Assembly (NCBI GenBank): GCA_045837725.1
Contig: JBEWZL010000297.1
Coordinates: 1-25,950, forward strand
DNA length: 25,950 bases
DNA from: Vermamoeba vermiformis
Taxonomy: Eukaryota > Tubulinea > Echinamoebida
Reading direction: 5' to 3'
Under the pieces are notes generated by a model. The model did not search any database. It was not told the origin of the DNA and was given only the letters and a program-made list of their open reading frames with translations. The translations under genes were made by a program, and so were the position numbers. Each line of letters starts with the position of its first letter. Within the stretch, counting starts at the first letter, position 1. Below, in pieces: positions 1 through 8,117 of the stretch.

Positions 1-46
1 CTGACAGCCTCCAAAGATTCACACTAACAAAATCTTCGCTTTTCAG

Positions 47-3000
47 ACAGCGACTCAAGTGGTACTAGCTCGACTTGCCAGCCTAGCCCTGTCGGTAAGT
101 CTTCCCAGCGCGGTTGAAGTTTGAAAGCGGATCAGATCTAACAAAGATTCTCTTACAGGCAGCGCAAGACTGACTGACTTTACTAACTGGCTCAAACAAA
201 ACAACAAAAAGGGTTTCTTGGGCGAGTTCGGTGTCGCTCAGAACTCTGCTTGCTACACTGCTTTGAGCGAGGCTCTTGCTTACATGCACGCGAACTCCGA
301 TGTTTGGTATGACCCAGATCCACGTGTAGTTCATACAAAATGATGTCTTATGTTATTATATACTAGGGTCGGCTGGACCTATTGGGCTGCTGGTCGTGGA
401 TGGCCTGACGATTACATGTTCAACTTGGAACCTTCGAACAACTACCAGACCGACAAACCTCAATTAGCCTACATGCAGCCTTACTTGAGCGCTAATGCTC
501 CCTTCTCCATTCCTATGGCTCCTTCTGCTCATGTTCCAGTTTCTGCTGCGCCTCTTCCCGGTGCTTGCACTCCTGAAACAACGAACACGATCTACACGGA
601 TTCGCTCGGCGCTGGCTGGGATAACTGGTAATCTATCTCATAATAACCTAAGTATTAAATATTAATGGAGTCATTATTATAGGAGTTGGGCTGCTAGCTA
701 CAATCTTTCCGATACTTCTCTCAAGAGAAGCGGCACATCCAGTGTTAGTTTCATTCCTCAAGGCTGGCAAGCCGTTTTCTTCGCTCGCCCTGGCGACACT
801 TTCTCTACATCTACTTATAGTGGCGTTGAGTTCTATATCAACGGAGCTCCCAATGGAGGTCAACAGATCCGCGTTGGATTCAGACAAGGTGGCAATGAGT
901 ACGGATCTCCTACCGTCATTAACATCGGTAGCTTCATTGATGGCGCTACTTCTGTTGGCAATGTTTGGCGACGAGTCTACGTGCCATTCTCAGCGATGAA
1001 CATTGGTCTTGGTGACACTTTGATGGGTGTCACTATCGGCTCTGAAACTGACACCGCACAAGCGCGCGTGTATGTTGATGACGTCAGATTGATCTGTGCC
1101 GGCACTGCCACGCCCGTTGCTACCCCTGTTGCTACTCCAGTTGCCGCCCCCGTGAAGCCTCCTACTGCCACTCCTGTCGCAACACCCGTTGCAGCCCCTG
1201 TGAAGCCTCCTACCGCTACTCCCGTCGCCGCACCTGTTGCAGCCCCAGTCAAACCTCCCACCGCCACACCCGTTGCCGTGCCTGTTGCGGCTCCTGTATC
1301 ACCTCCAGTAGCTCCTCCTGGCTTCGCCTGGACTGGTGTGAACATTGCTGGTGCAGAGTTTGGTGGATTTTCATTTTGGCCTACGACTCAAGACATGGAC
1401 TACTTCGCTGGCAAAGGCATGAACATCTTCAGAGTGCCGTTTGAATGGACTCGATTGCAACCTATCTTGTCTCAACCGTTTGACTCGACCGAAGAAAGCG
1501 GCTTGGACACCGTTGTGCAATACGCAACAGTCACCAAGGGAGTTTACGTCATCATTGATCCGCACAAGTACGTGCATCCAGAAAAGCACTTACTTTGACT
1601 TTTTATTGACCCAAAGTATTGTAGCTACGCTCGTTATGGTGGCTTGATTCTCGGTTCAGGTCTTTCCAACGCTCAATTCGCTGATTTATGGACTCGATTG
1701 GCCAACAAGTACAAGAGCAACGCCAAAGTCGTAAGTTGAATTAATATAACTATACTGACTCCATCTAACTATAACATCGCTATAGTTATTTGGTCTTATG
1801 AACGAGCCTCACGATATGCCGAACAAGTAAGTCAAAACTTGCCGTGAAATATTTGCATTTGACACGTGTCAACTTGTCAATACTTCAGTACCGAAGTGCA
1901 ATTGTTTAATTCTTGTTCTTAGTGACTGGAAGAACGCCGCTCAAGCAGCGATCAATGCGATCAGAGCTACTGGTGCCACAAATTACGTCTTGGTCCCCGG
2001 CAATGGTTGGACTGGTGCTGCAAGCTGGACCGACAACAGTTACGATCAAGGTGCTAGCCCGAAGAAATCTAATGCCGAGACTATGCTCACTATTCAAGAC
2101 TCAAAGAACAAACTCATCTTTGAAGTCCACCAATACTTCGGTAAGTCGTTCATGAACGATGCGTTGACCGAAGTTTGACTGACACGTGCATTAGACGCTG
2201 ACTATAGCGGTACCGCTGCCACTTGCCAAGCTCGTCCTATTGGCAACTCAACGCTCATTGCGTTCACTAACTGGCTCAGAACCAACAACAAGAAGGGTTT
2301 CTTGGGCGAGTTCGGTGGTGGTCAAAACACGAACTGCTACAACGCCTTGACTGATGCTTTGAAGTACATGAAGGCTAACTCTGACGTCTGGTACGGTCCA
2401 CAATAGAAAAATAGTCACGTGGTCTAACTGAAATTTCAATAGGGTTGGCTGGACTGCTTGGGCTGCTGGTGCTGCATGGGGTTCCGATTACGCCCTGAGC
2501 TTGCAACCGACGAACAACTATGCCACTGACAAGCCTCAAATGGCTTACTTGCTGCAGTACTTGCACACAGCTGGCGCACCAATTTCAGTCCCGATGGCTC
2601 CTGTTACGCCTTATGCCGCGCCACCTCTCGTGAGTCCTCCTGTCGCTACTTGCACCGTCGGAACTACCAACAGCGTGTTTGCTGATGCTTTGGGAGCCGG
2701 TTGGGATAGCTGGTAAGATCGGTTATTATACATATATAATGATATCGTACTTAAATATGTTATAGGAGCTGGGCTACTGTGCTTAATATGAGCGACTCAT
2801 CGTTGAAACGAAGTGGCAGCAAATCAATCAGTTTCATTCCTCAAGGCTGGCAAGCTGTTTATTTTGCCCGCCCTGGCGACACCTTCTCTACATCTACCTA
2901 TAGTGGTGTTGAGTTCTATATCAACGGTGCTCCTAACGGAGGTCAACAGATCCGCGTTGGATTCAGACAAAACTCGAATGAGTTTGGTTATCCGACCACC

Positions 3001-3248
3001 GTTGAAGTGAATAGTTATATTGCAAACGGTGCTATTAATAATTCTTGGAGACGAGTCTACGTGCCATTCTCAGCCATGCAAATTGCTCCTGGCAACAATT
3101 TGATGGGCGTTACGATCGGATCTGTAAGTCTTGAACTCTCAATAATTTCTTCTTAGCGATTGTAACTAATAACTTCCTTATATGATAGTCTACTGATACT
3201 GCTCAAGCTCGTGTGTACATCGATGACGTCAAGTTGATCTGTCTGTAA
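47..3248 (+). CDS. Tandem two-module GH5 endoglucanase (cellulase), 5' end outside window
   Basis: Secreted enzyme predicted to hydrolyse beta-1,4-glucan. Exons 47-94, 159-306, 367-627, 683-1567, 1625-1730, 1786-1826, 1923-2140, 2195-2390, 2443-2712, 2766-3123 and 3189-3248 join in phase into about 862 residues; bases 1-46 are the end of an intron. Order: C-terminal third of one GH5 domain, a beta-sandwich module, a Pro/Ala/Thr/Val linker, a complete second GH5, a second beta-sandwich module, stop. GH5 landmarks are GVNIAG, DPHNYARYGG, the acid/base Glu in MNEPHD (1804-1806) and the nucleophile Glu in GEFG (2308-2310; 224-226 in module 1). The sequence resembles the GH5_5 type of Trichoderma EGII and bacterial cellulases. 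The beta-sandwich (SFIPQGWQA to VYVDDV) looks like a carbohydrate-binding or accessory module, but I cannot assign a CBM family. The catalytic assignment is firm; signal peptide and N-terminus are not visible. Confidence 0.92.
1105..1320 (+). repeat. Low-complexity TPVA/APVKPPTA linker repeat
   Basis: In-frame short tandem repeats (units TPVATPV and AAPVKPPTA) join the first beta-sandwich module to the second GH5 domain. This is a typical extended, probably O-glycosylated linker of modular cellulases. It is open without introns, which shows that the two modules belong to one polypeptide. The opposite strand also stays open here only because of the repeat. Confidence 0.85.
1859..1872. promoter_or_regulatory. 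TTGACACGTGTCAA palindrome in cellulase intron
   Basis: Perfect 14-bp palindrome inside intron 1827-1922 of the cellulase gene. The same 12-bp core occurs in introns at 5510-5521 and 25703-25714. Confidence 0.55.
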
Positions 3249-3492
3249 AAGCGAGATCGTGCATTAAAACCGTGAACGAGTTTAAATGTATGTCATATAA
3301 TTTCGGGTAATTATACTCGTTGATAAATAACGAAGTCGTTGTCAACTGATACGTTTGAAATACGCAAAAAGGAAATAGGAATTCAAAGAAGAAATATGAG
3401 ATTTCATTCATTCGAAGTAAAACTCAATAGATACAATCGATGTAATGCTTTAAAATTAATAGAATTGATTAACAATTGTCAAGTGAACAACA

Positions 3493-4252
3493 ATGGGGGC
3501 GACTATGAAAGGAGCGATATTGATGCTTGTGAGCGGAAGCATTTTGTTGGCGGTGTCTGTGCCATTATTAGTTGTCGGATCATTAAATCAAAATGATTAT
3601 AGAGAATTTTCAAAGGCTGATTTTACGCGTAAGTAAAGAAACATTGTAGCTCGAAAACACAATATCTAATTGGATCCGATTTCAGCGACTACTTGTTACA
3701 CCTACGATTATCGGTTTAAAGATGCTAGAGAATCGTACCTTGACTCTGACTATTGGCAGCTGATATTAATGGTACTGCGATAACAAAATGAAATTGAGTA
3801 CTCAATGAATTTTTGACTTTTTAGGTTAATTACACTTCGCCCACGCAAGAGGTTCTAAAAGGAGAAATACCATTAAATAGTATGTATAATATTCCAATTA
3901 ATGATTTGATATTGACTCCTTACGGTTAGGTGATCCGTCGAAGGATAAACTGGTTGAATCCAATCAAGATAAAATTACCGCAGGATTTACTTGCTATTAT
4001 CATCCTTATAAGAGCCCTTTTCTCGAAAAAGTCGACTTAAAGCAGCTTGAAAGCTCGTCATTGGCCATGATTATTCTGGGATGTATTTTTGTAGTTGGCG
4101 GAGTTATTTTGGTGTTCCTAGGCAACGCGATGAAAAAAGACGTCAGTTTGGAACGATGGATGCAATATCAACAAAGAAAAAAAGAAGAAGAGGCTGGAAT
4201 CACTCCTGGCGACCCTGACGAAGTCAAAATGATGAAGTTGCAGAAAAAATAA
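3493..4252 (+). CDS. Two-transmembrane protein with a Cys-bearing extracytosolic loop, function unknown
   Basis: Exons 3493-3628, 3686-3771, 3825-3879 and 3930-4252 give 199 residues in phase. The N-terminus begins MGATMKGAILM and contains a hydrophobic helix (about residues 5-28). A roughly 110-residue loop follows with two Cys, in the contexts TTCYTYDYR and GFTCYYHPY, which could pair. A second hydrophobic helix (LAMIILGCIFVVGGVILVFLG) precedes a charged tail rich in Lys and Glu. The topology suggests a small membrane protein with both tails cytosolic. The next in-frame ATG (3505) would shorten it by four residues. I do not recognise the family. The end converges with the AspRS gene 143 bp away. 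Confidence 0.7.
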
Positions 4253-4284
4253 ACCCAAGTGTCAAAGTGCCACAAAGTGTCAAA

Positions 4285-4290
4285 AATAAA
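4285..4290 (+). terminator. AATAAA polyadenylation-type signal for the two-TM gene
   Basis: AATAAA lies 32 nt after the stop codon at 4250-4252. Its use as a poly(A) signal is inferred from position. Confidence 0.45.
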
Positions 4291-4370
4291 GTATTTTTAC
4301 TTTCTCGCCTGAACAAGATATTTTGGCTAAAAATAAATTCTGTCAAAGTGTCAAACGTTGACTGATGTGA

Positions 4371-4376
4371 TTTATT
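4371..4376 (-). terminator. AATAAA polyadenylation-type signal for the AspRS gene
   Basis: TTTATT on the + strand reads AATAAA on the - strand about 20 nt after the AspRS stop at 4396-4398. Its use is inferred from position. Confidence 0.45.
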
Positions 4377-4395
4377 CTATGAAATCGATGTACAA

Positions 4396-6695
4396 TTAAG
4401 GAATGAGTCGATGAGGGTCTCTCGGGAACATGCTCGTTCGACGAATATTTCCCAAGTTAAGGAAGAACAACACAACGCGCTCTAAGCCAACGCCAAATCC
4501 GCCGTGCGGAGGTGCTCCGAATTTAAAGCTTTCCAAATATGGTGCGATGCTTGCTGGTTCGATATTATGCTGCAAAACTCGTTCGAGAAGCAGTTGATAA
4601 GAATGAACTGCAAAAAAAAATTCATCAGTAACGGATCTCGATTAAAAAAACATTTTCTATCAGGTACTATAGGTCCTATTATTAATATGATCAATATTTT
4701 TACCTCGTTGACTGCCGCTAATAATCTCTTGACCGCGCATAAATACGTCAAAGGCGTTAGCATATCTTGCATCTTCAGGATTAGGCATCGTATAGAACGG
4801 ACGAACTTGTAACGGGAACTGATCAACAATGAAGAAATCAGTGCCGTACTTCTCTTTCACAATCGTGCCAAGGAGCCGTTCATGAACGGTCATAAAATCG
4901 TCCAACTCGCCCACATGGTACTCGTTCAATGGAGATTCGTTGAGCATTTGAACGGCCTCTGCGTGAGTAATTCTAATAGGATTATATTGAAATGGTTCAA
5001 AAGGGAATTGTTGGCTGACTGCAAATATGAAAGTTAGATCTTGATCTGGATCTTCAAGGGAAATTTCATGACTTACTAACAGTCAGTTCGTGATGGTACT
5101 GCGTATTAAGACCATTGAATATCGTCCCAAATACGTGCTCTAGTACTTCTAATATTTCGTGGTAATGTTGGTAAATTTGCATTTCCAAATCGAGACCGGT
5201 GAATTCCGTCAAATGTCGCATAGTCCTGGCATTTTCAGCGCGAAATACTGGACCTATTTCAAACACTCTTTCCATGTCGCCGACGACCGCCATCTGTTTG
5301 AAGAATTGCGGAGATTGCGCGAGATACGCGTTTTGTTCAAAATACTTGACTACAAACACACTCGCGCCACCTTCGGTCGTCGCTGCAACGAGTTTCGGTG
5401 AATGAATTTCAGTGAATTCCAGTTCATATAGTGCCTGACGGAACAACATTCCAACTCCAGATTGAATTTTAAAGATGGCGTGGTTCGCTGCAGTCTGTCG
5501 AAAAAAATATGACACGTGTCAATTCCAAACATGTCAAAGTGTCAAAAATAATATCTTTAGGCTTACTCGTAGATCTATGACTCGGTATTCTAGGCGCAAA
5601 TCAAGTCCAACTTCGGCGTACTTATTCGCAGTCGCTTTCTGTTCCTGCAGCTTTGAAATTTCGGCTGTTATTTGAGCTCTACTGGCTACAGCAGCAACTC
5701 CTTGCAAAGTTTCCGCAATCATTTGTATTTTCGTTTCAATTTCTTCGATTTTGTTTCGTTGCTTTTCTAACACGGAAAACGGCCTTTAATAAAACAAACG
5801 TCAATTTTTGGATCCGCCAAAAAATTCAGTAGGATCCGCACCTTGAAAGATCTTCATATAGAATAGGTAATTGCTCCGATTTGGATATTATGAATACTTT
5901 TTGAATACTAAGTTCAATCGATTGTTGTGTTGCTCCTCTAACTTTAGCGGATCTGATAACACCAGTCACTTCGACAATTGACTCAGGCGGAATCCTATAT
6001 TAACATTAATTATCAATATCACATATATAACCTGTGAATTAGTATTTACTTTGCTACGAGCTTCACCATCTCTCGTGGAACTTGGATCGGTTCTTCAGCG
6101 GCTTCAATCATCGCTTGAATTGAATACATATTTTGTCGTAACATCAGAAAACATAGATTGTTGCCTAAAAAGGAAATTATAAGTATTATTGAGCAAACTG
6201 AGATAAGGCAAGCGAGGAAAAAAATACTTACTGACTAACTGTAAGCTTTGAAGTCTTGCTCGTATTAATACGGTTTGACCGATATTTGTTTCGGACAAGT
6301 CCTTAATATTAGTGAATTTTTTCTCTTCCGATTCGCTTTGGGGCTTCTTTTCAACGAGAGGCGCAACGCCAAAAAGGTGCGGGTAAGTTGCATACAATTC
6401 ATTCAGCTTCTAATTAATATTATTAAATTACCGTATTATAATAGTAATATTAATTGCGTACTTGCTCCTCTTGCTCCTTGAGTCTTCGCGCCTGAAATTT
6501 TTTTATTAATTAAACAAATTAATTTATTTTGGTAACTCATACCTTTTCTTCTCTTTCTTGCATTCGTTGTATTTTTTGCAATTGTCTGGTAATTTTAGGT
6601 TATTTTCAAGTTTAATTTAGCGGTACTTACTTGGTAGACTGATTTTGAGGGGTTTGCCCCTCTTGAGGCTCTTCATTGGATGGATTATGTTCCAT
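4396..6695 (-). CDS. Cytosolic aspartyl-tRNA synthetase with coiled-coil insert
   Basis: Class IIb synthetase that charges tRNA-Asp in the cytosol. Ten exons (- strand, 5' to 3'): 6695-6631, 6585-6543, 6491-6462, 6409-6232, 6164-6050, 5994-5842, 5783-5567, 5494-5077, 5018-4704 and 4607-4396. They join in phase to 581 residues. Order: short Gln/Glu-rich N-terminus, basic KEQEEQ helix (about 22-50), OB-fold anticodon domain (about 85-190), helical insert (about 198-245), catalytic core (about 250-581). Motif 2 shows [20 protein letters not shown], motif 3 FGVGLERVV, and the C-terminus is [11 protein letters not shown], diagnostic of eukaryotic AspRS. SPQFFKQ and RPFYTMP also match. The insert between the OB fold and YRVIDLR exceeds that of human or yeast AspRS by about 45 residues. 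Two very small exons (43 and 30 nt) encode the N-terminal helix. Divergent from the tail-fibre-like gene. Confidence 0.93.
5495..5566 (-). promoter_or_regulatory. AspRS intron carrying TGACACGTGTCA palindrome
   Basis: This 72-nt intron between YRVIDLR and TAANHAIF contains the perfect 12-bp palindrome at 5510-5521 and the TGTCAAAGTGTCAAA word at 5534-5548. It could be an E-box-type DNA site or an RNA hairpin; the role is unknown. Confidence 0.5.
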
Positions 6696-6987
6696 AGTGA
6701 TTTATCCGAGTAATTTGACTGCTTAGCTAGCTCATTTTATTAAATGAGTTGTGTTCTGCAGAATTTATCAGATCCATAATACAGGATCCTCGAGTTTCCC
6801 GGATTTTTCGCGGCCCAGTGCATTACATGAGTCATGTTTATGTTGCACTTTACAACCTATTTCACGTTTCGAATTAGAAACAAGATCCGTCCAGAAATAC
6901 AATCTCCCGCAATCTCCAATTCTCTTTTCGTCGCACAGTATTACCGGGGCTGAAATCGGCGAATTAGTTTAATTATCTTGTTAAAAC
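6696..6987. promoter_or_regulatory. Divergent promoter region, AspRS (-) and secreted repeat protein (+)
   Basis: A 292-bp gap between two ATGs facing away from each other, so both promoters must lie here or overlap the genes. No TATA box or strong motif stands out. Confidence 0.5.
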
Positions 6988-8059
6988 ATGAAGTTAAACA
7001 CGTCTCTTATCGCTGTACTGATCACTTTGACAGTTCTCGGGCAAGGTACACCATCCGTTTACGGAGATCACCTTCATTGCGCATGTTAATGGGTCCTATT
7101 ATTAATTCGTATTTAACAGTTCGTTTGGAAACTTGCAACTCAGGCGATTTCATCGTTTCAAATGGAATCAAAGAGTATTTGCGCATCAACGACAACGGCG
7201 TTTATGGATGCAATCAGAAAAATATGTGCGATATGCTGCAACTGCTTTCATTATCAAGTGACGGAGTTACGCTCTCTATATCTAATGGAAATTTTGTAAA
7301 CCTTCCAGATAGCAGCAATACAAACGAGATCCAAAATTTGGCGCTGTCGAGCGAAGGAATCCTTTCGCTCACGCAGGCTAACTCCGTCCAGCTGCCTGAT
7401 GCAAGCAGTCAAAATGAATTGCAACAATTATCCTTGAAGAACGGAGAGCTATCAATCAGTTCGGGAAATTCCGTCGAATTGCCAGATGCGAGCGCAACGA
7501 ATGAAATTCAATCCCTGGATCTATCCGGATCTACATTGACCATCAGTTCTAGCAATTCAGTTGACTTGAGGGATAGAACTCATTACGTATTTACCCTCAC
7601 TACGCCTAGTTGGTCCACACCTGGTACTTGGAAGCAATTTCAATTTTCTACTATTGAATCCAACTCATTCGGAAGCTCCGCTCTAAATTTAAGTAAGCCA
7701 ACCTTTCTTTAAATATAGATAACTTACTCGGTAATTTAGCTACATTTACGGCACCATTCGACGGATGGTACAGGTTCACATTCACGTCATGCTTGTCGCT
7801 ATCAACCTCCAGCGACGGAAGAACTTGGGTCTCGTTCAGACTTGCTGGCGTAGAATCTTCTGCATCCCCTGCACTACACGGGGGTACCTATATACCCGAC
7901 ACCGGTAATTTTCGTGCCGTAACTGCAACGCTTACTCGTCGCGTTAGTGCTGGTCAGAGCGTAGACGTGTATGTCTATACTCCCGTTGCTGGTACATTTG
8001 GCGTATCTAGTTTTGATTATGCTAAAGTTATCTGGACCGGAGAATATATGGGCAAATAA
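6988..8059 (+). CDS. Secreted tail-fibre-type repeat protein with C1q/TNF-like C-terminal head
   Basis: Exons 6988-7045, 7120-7692 and 7740-8059 give 316 residues in phase. The first exon encodes a signal peptide (MKLNTSLIAVLITLTVLGQ). Residues about 60-200 hold four tandem repeats of about 29 residues with the pattern NEIQ-L-LS-G-LSIS-GNSV-LPDAS. This is the repeat style found in Bacteroidetes surface proteins and phage tail fibres, expected to form a trimeric beta-structure. A short Cys-containing segment precedes them. The C-terminal about 110 residues (FTAPFDGWYRFTFTS, then VSAGQSVDVYVYTP) resemble a C1q/TNF-like jelly-roll head. The spliceosomal introns and signal peptide show it works as a host gene. 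Family knowledge suggests an adhesin or lectin-like secreted trimer. Transfer from bacteria or phage is an inference. Confidence 0.75.
7230..7583 (+). repeat. Four tandem approx. 29-residue NEIQ/NSV-LPDAS repeats
   Basis: Units 2, 3 and 4 start with NEIQ, NELQ and NEIQ at 7323, 7413 and 7500; a diverged first unit lies at about 7230-7322. Each ends near LPDAS or its variant. The DNA has diverged much more than the protein pattern, so the array is not recent. Confidence 0.8.
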
Positions 8060-8065
8060 TCGCTA

Positions 8066-8071
8066 AATAAA
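8066..8071 (+). terminator. AATAAA polyadenylation-type signal for the secreted repeat protein
   Basis: AATAAA begins 7 nt after the stop codon, in a 58-bp convergent gap with the F-box GTPase gene. Its use is inferred. Confidence 0.4.
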
Positions 8072-8117
8072 CTATCTTTTCTGCGAAGTACCTGTTTATA
8101 TTTCGAAACCCAATGAA

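Larger units (their letters stand above)
47..3248 (+). repeat. Direct duplication of the GH5 plus beta-sandwich module
   Basis: Module copy A (47 to about 1100) and the matching part of copy B (2195-3248) align along their whole length and share introns at HQYF/D (1-46 and 2141-2194), DVW/VGW (307-366 and 2391-2442) and the DNW or DSW/SW junction (628-682 and 2713-2765). Some DNA blocks are identical for more than 25 bases, for example 855-887 with 2938-2970. Introns 95-158 (copy A) and 3124-3188 (copy B) have no counterpart in the other copy. Confidence 0.85.
4253..4395. repeat. TGTCAAAGTG-type short repeats in a convergent 3' intergenic region
   Basis: Between the two stop codons, the words GTGTCAAAGTG, AAAGTGTCAAAAATAAA and TGTCAAAGTGTCAAA recur. 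The 15-mer at 4344-4358 reappears at 5534-5548 inside an AspRS intron. Polyadenylation-type AATAAA lies at 4285-4290 (+) and at 4371-4376 (read on -). Confidence 0.6.

Noticed and set aside
977-1345. Long open frame on the - strand rich in GGATGAATGVAV-type repeats
   Set aside because: It is the antisense of the repetitive TPVA/APVK linker of the cellulase; the repeat keeps other frames open by composition.
5475-5675. Plus-strand ORF opposite AspRS
   Set aside because: It overlaps AspRS exons and an intron on the other strand and shows no recognisable protein features.
4672-7106. Shared 15-mer GGTCCTATTATTAAT in introns at 4672-4686 and 7092-7106
   Set aside because: AT-rich 15-mer; one chance match is plausible in 26 kb with this base composition, and the third similar copy at about 10571 has mismatches.
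6988-8059. Treating the tail-fibre-like gene as part of an integrated phage or virus-like element
   Set aside because: No capsid, polymerase, integrase or terminal repeats nearby; it has its own signal peptide and introns and sits between ordinary host genes.
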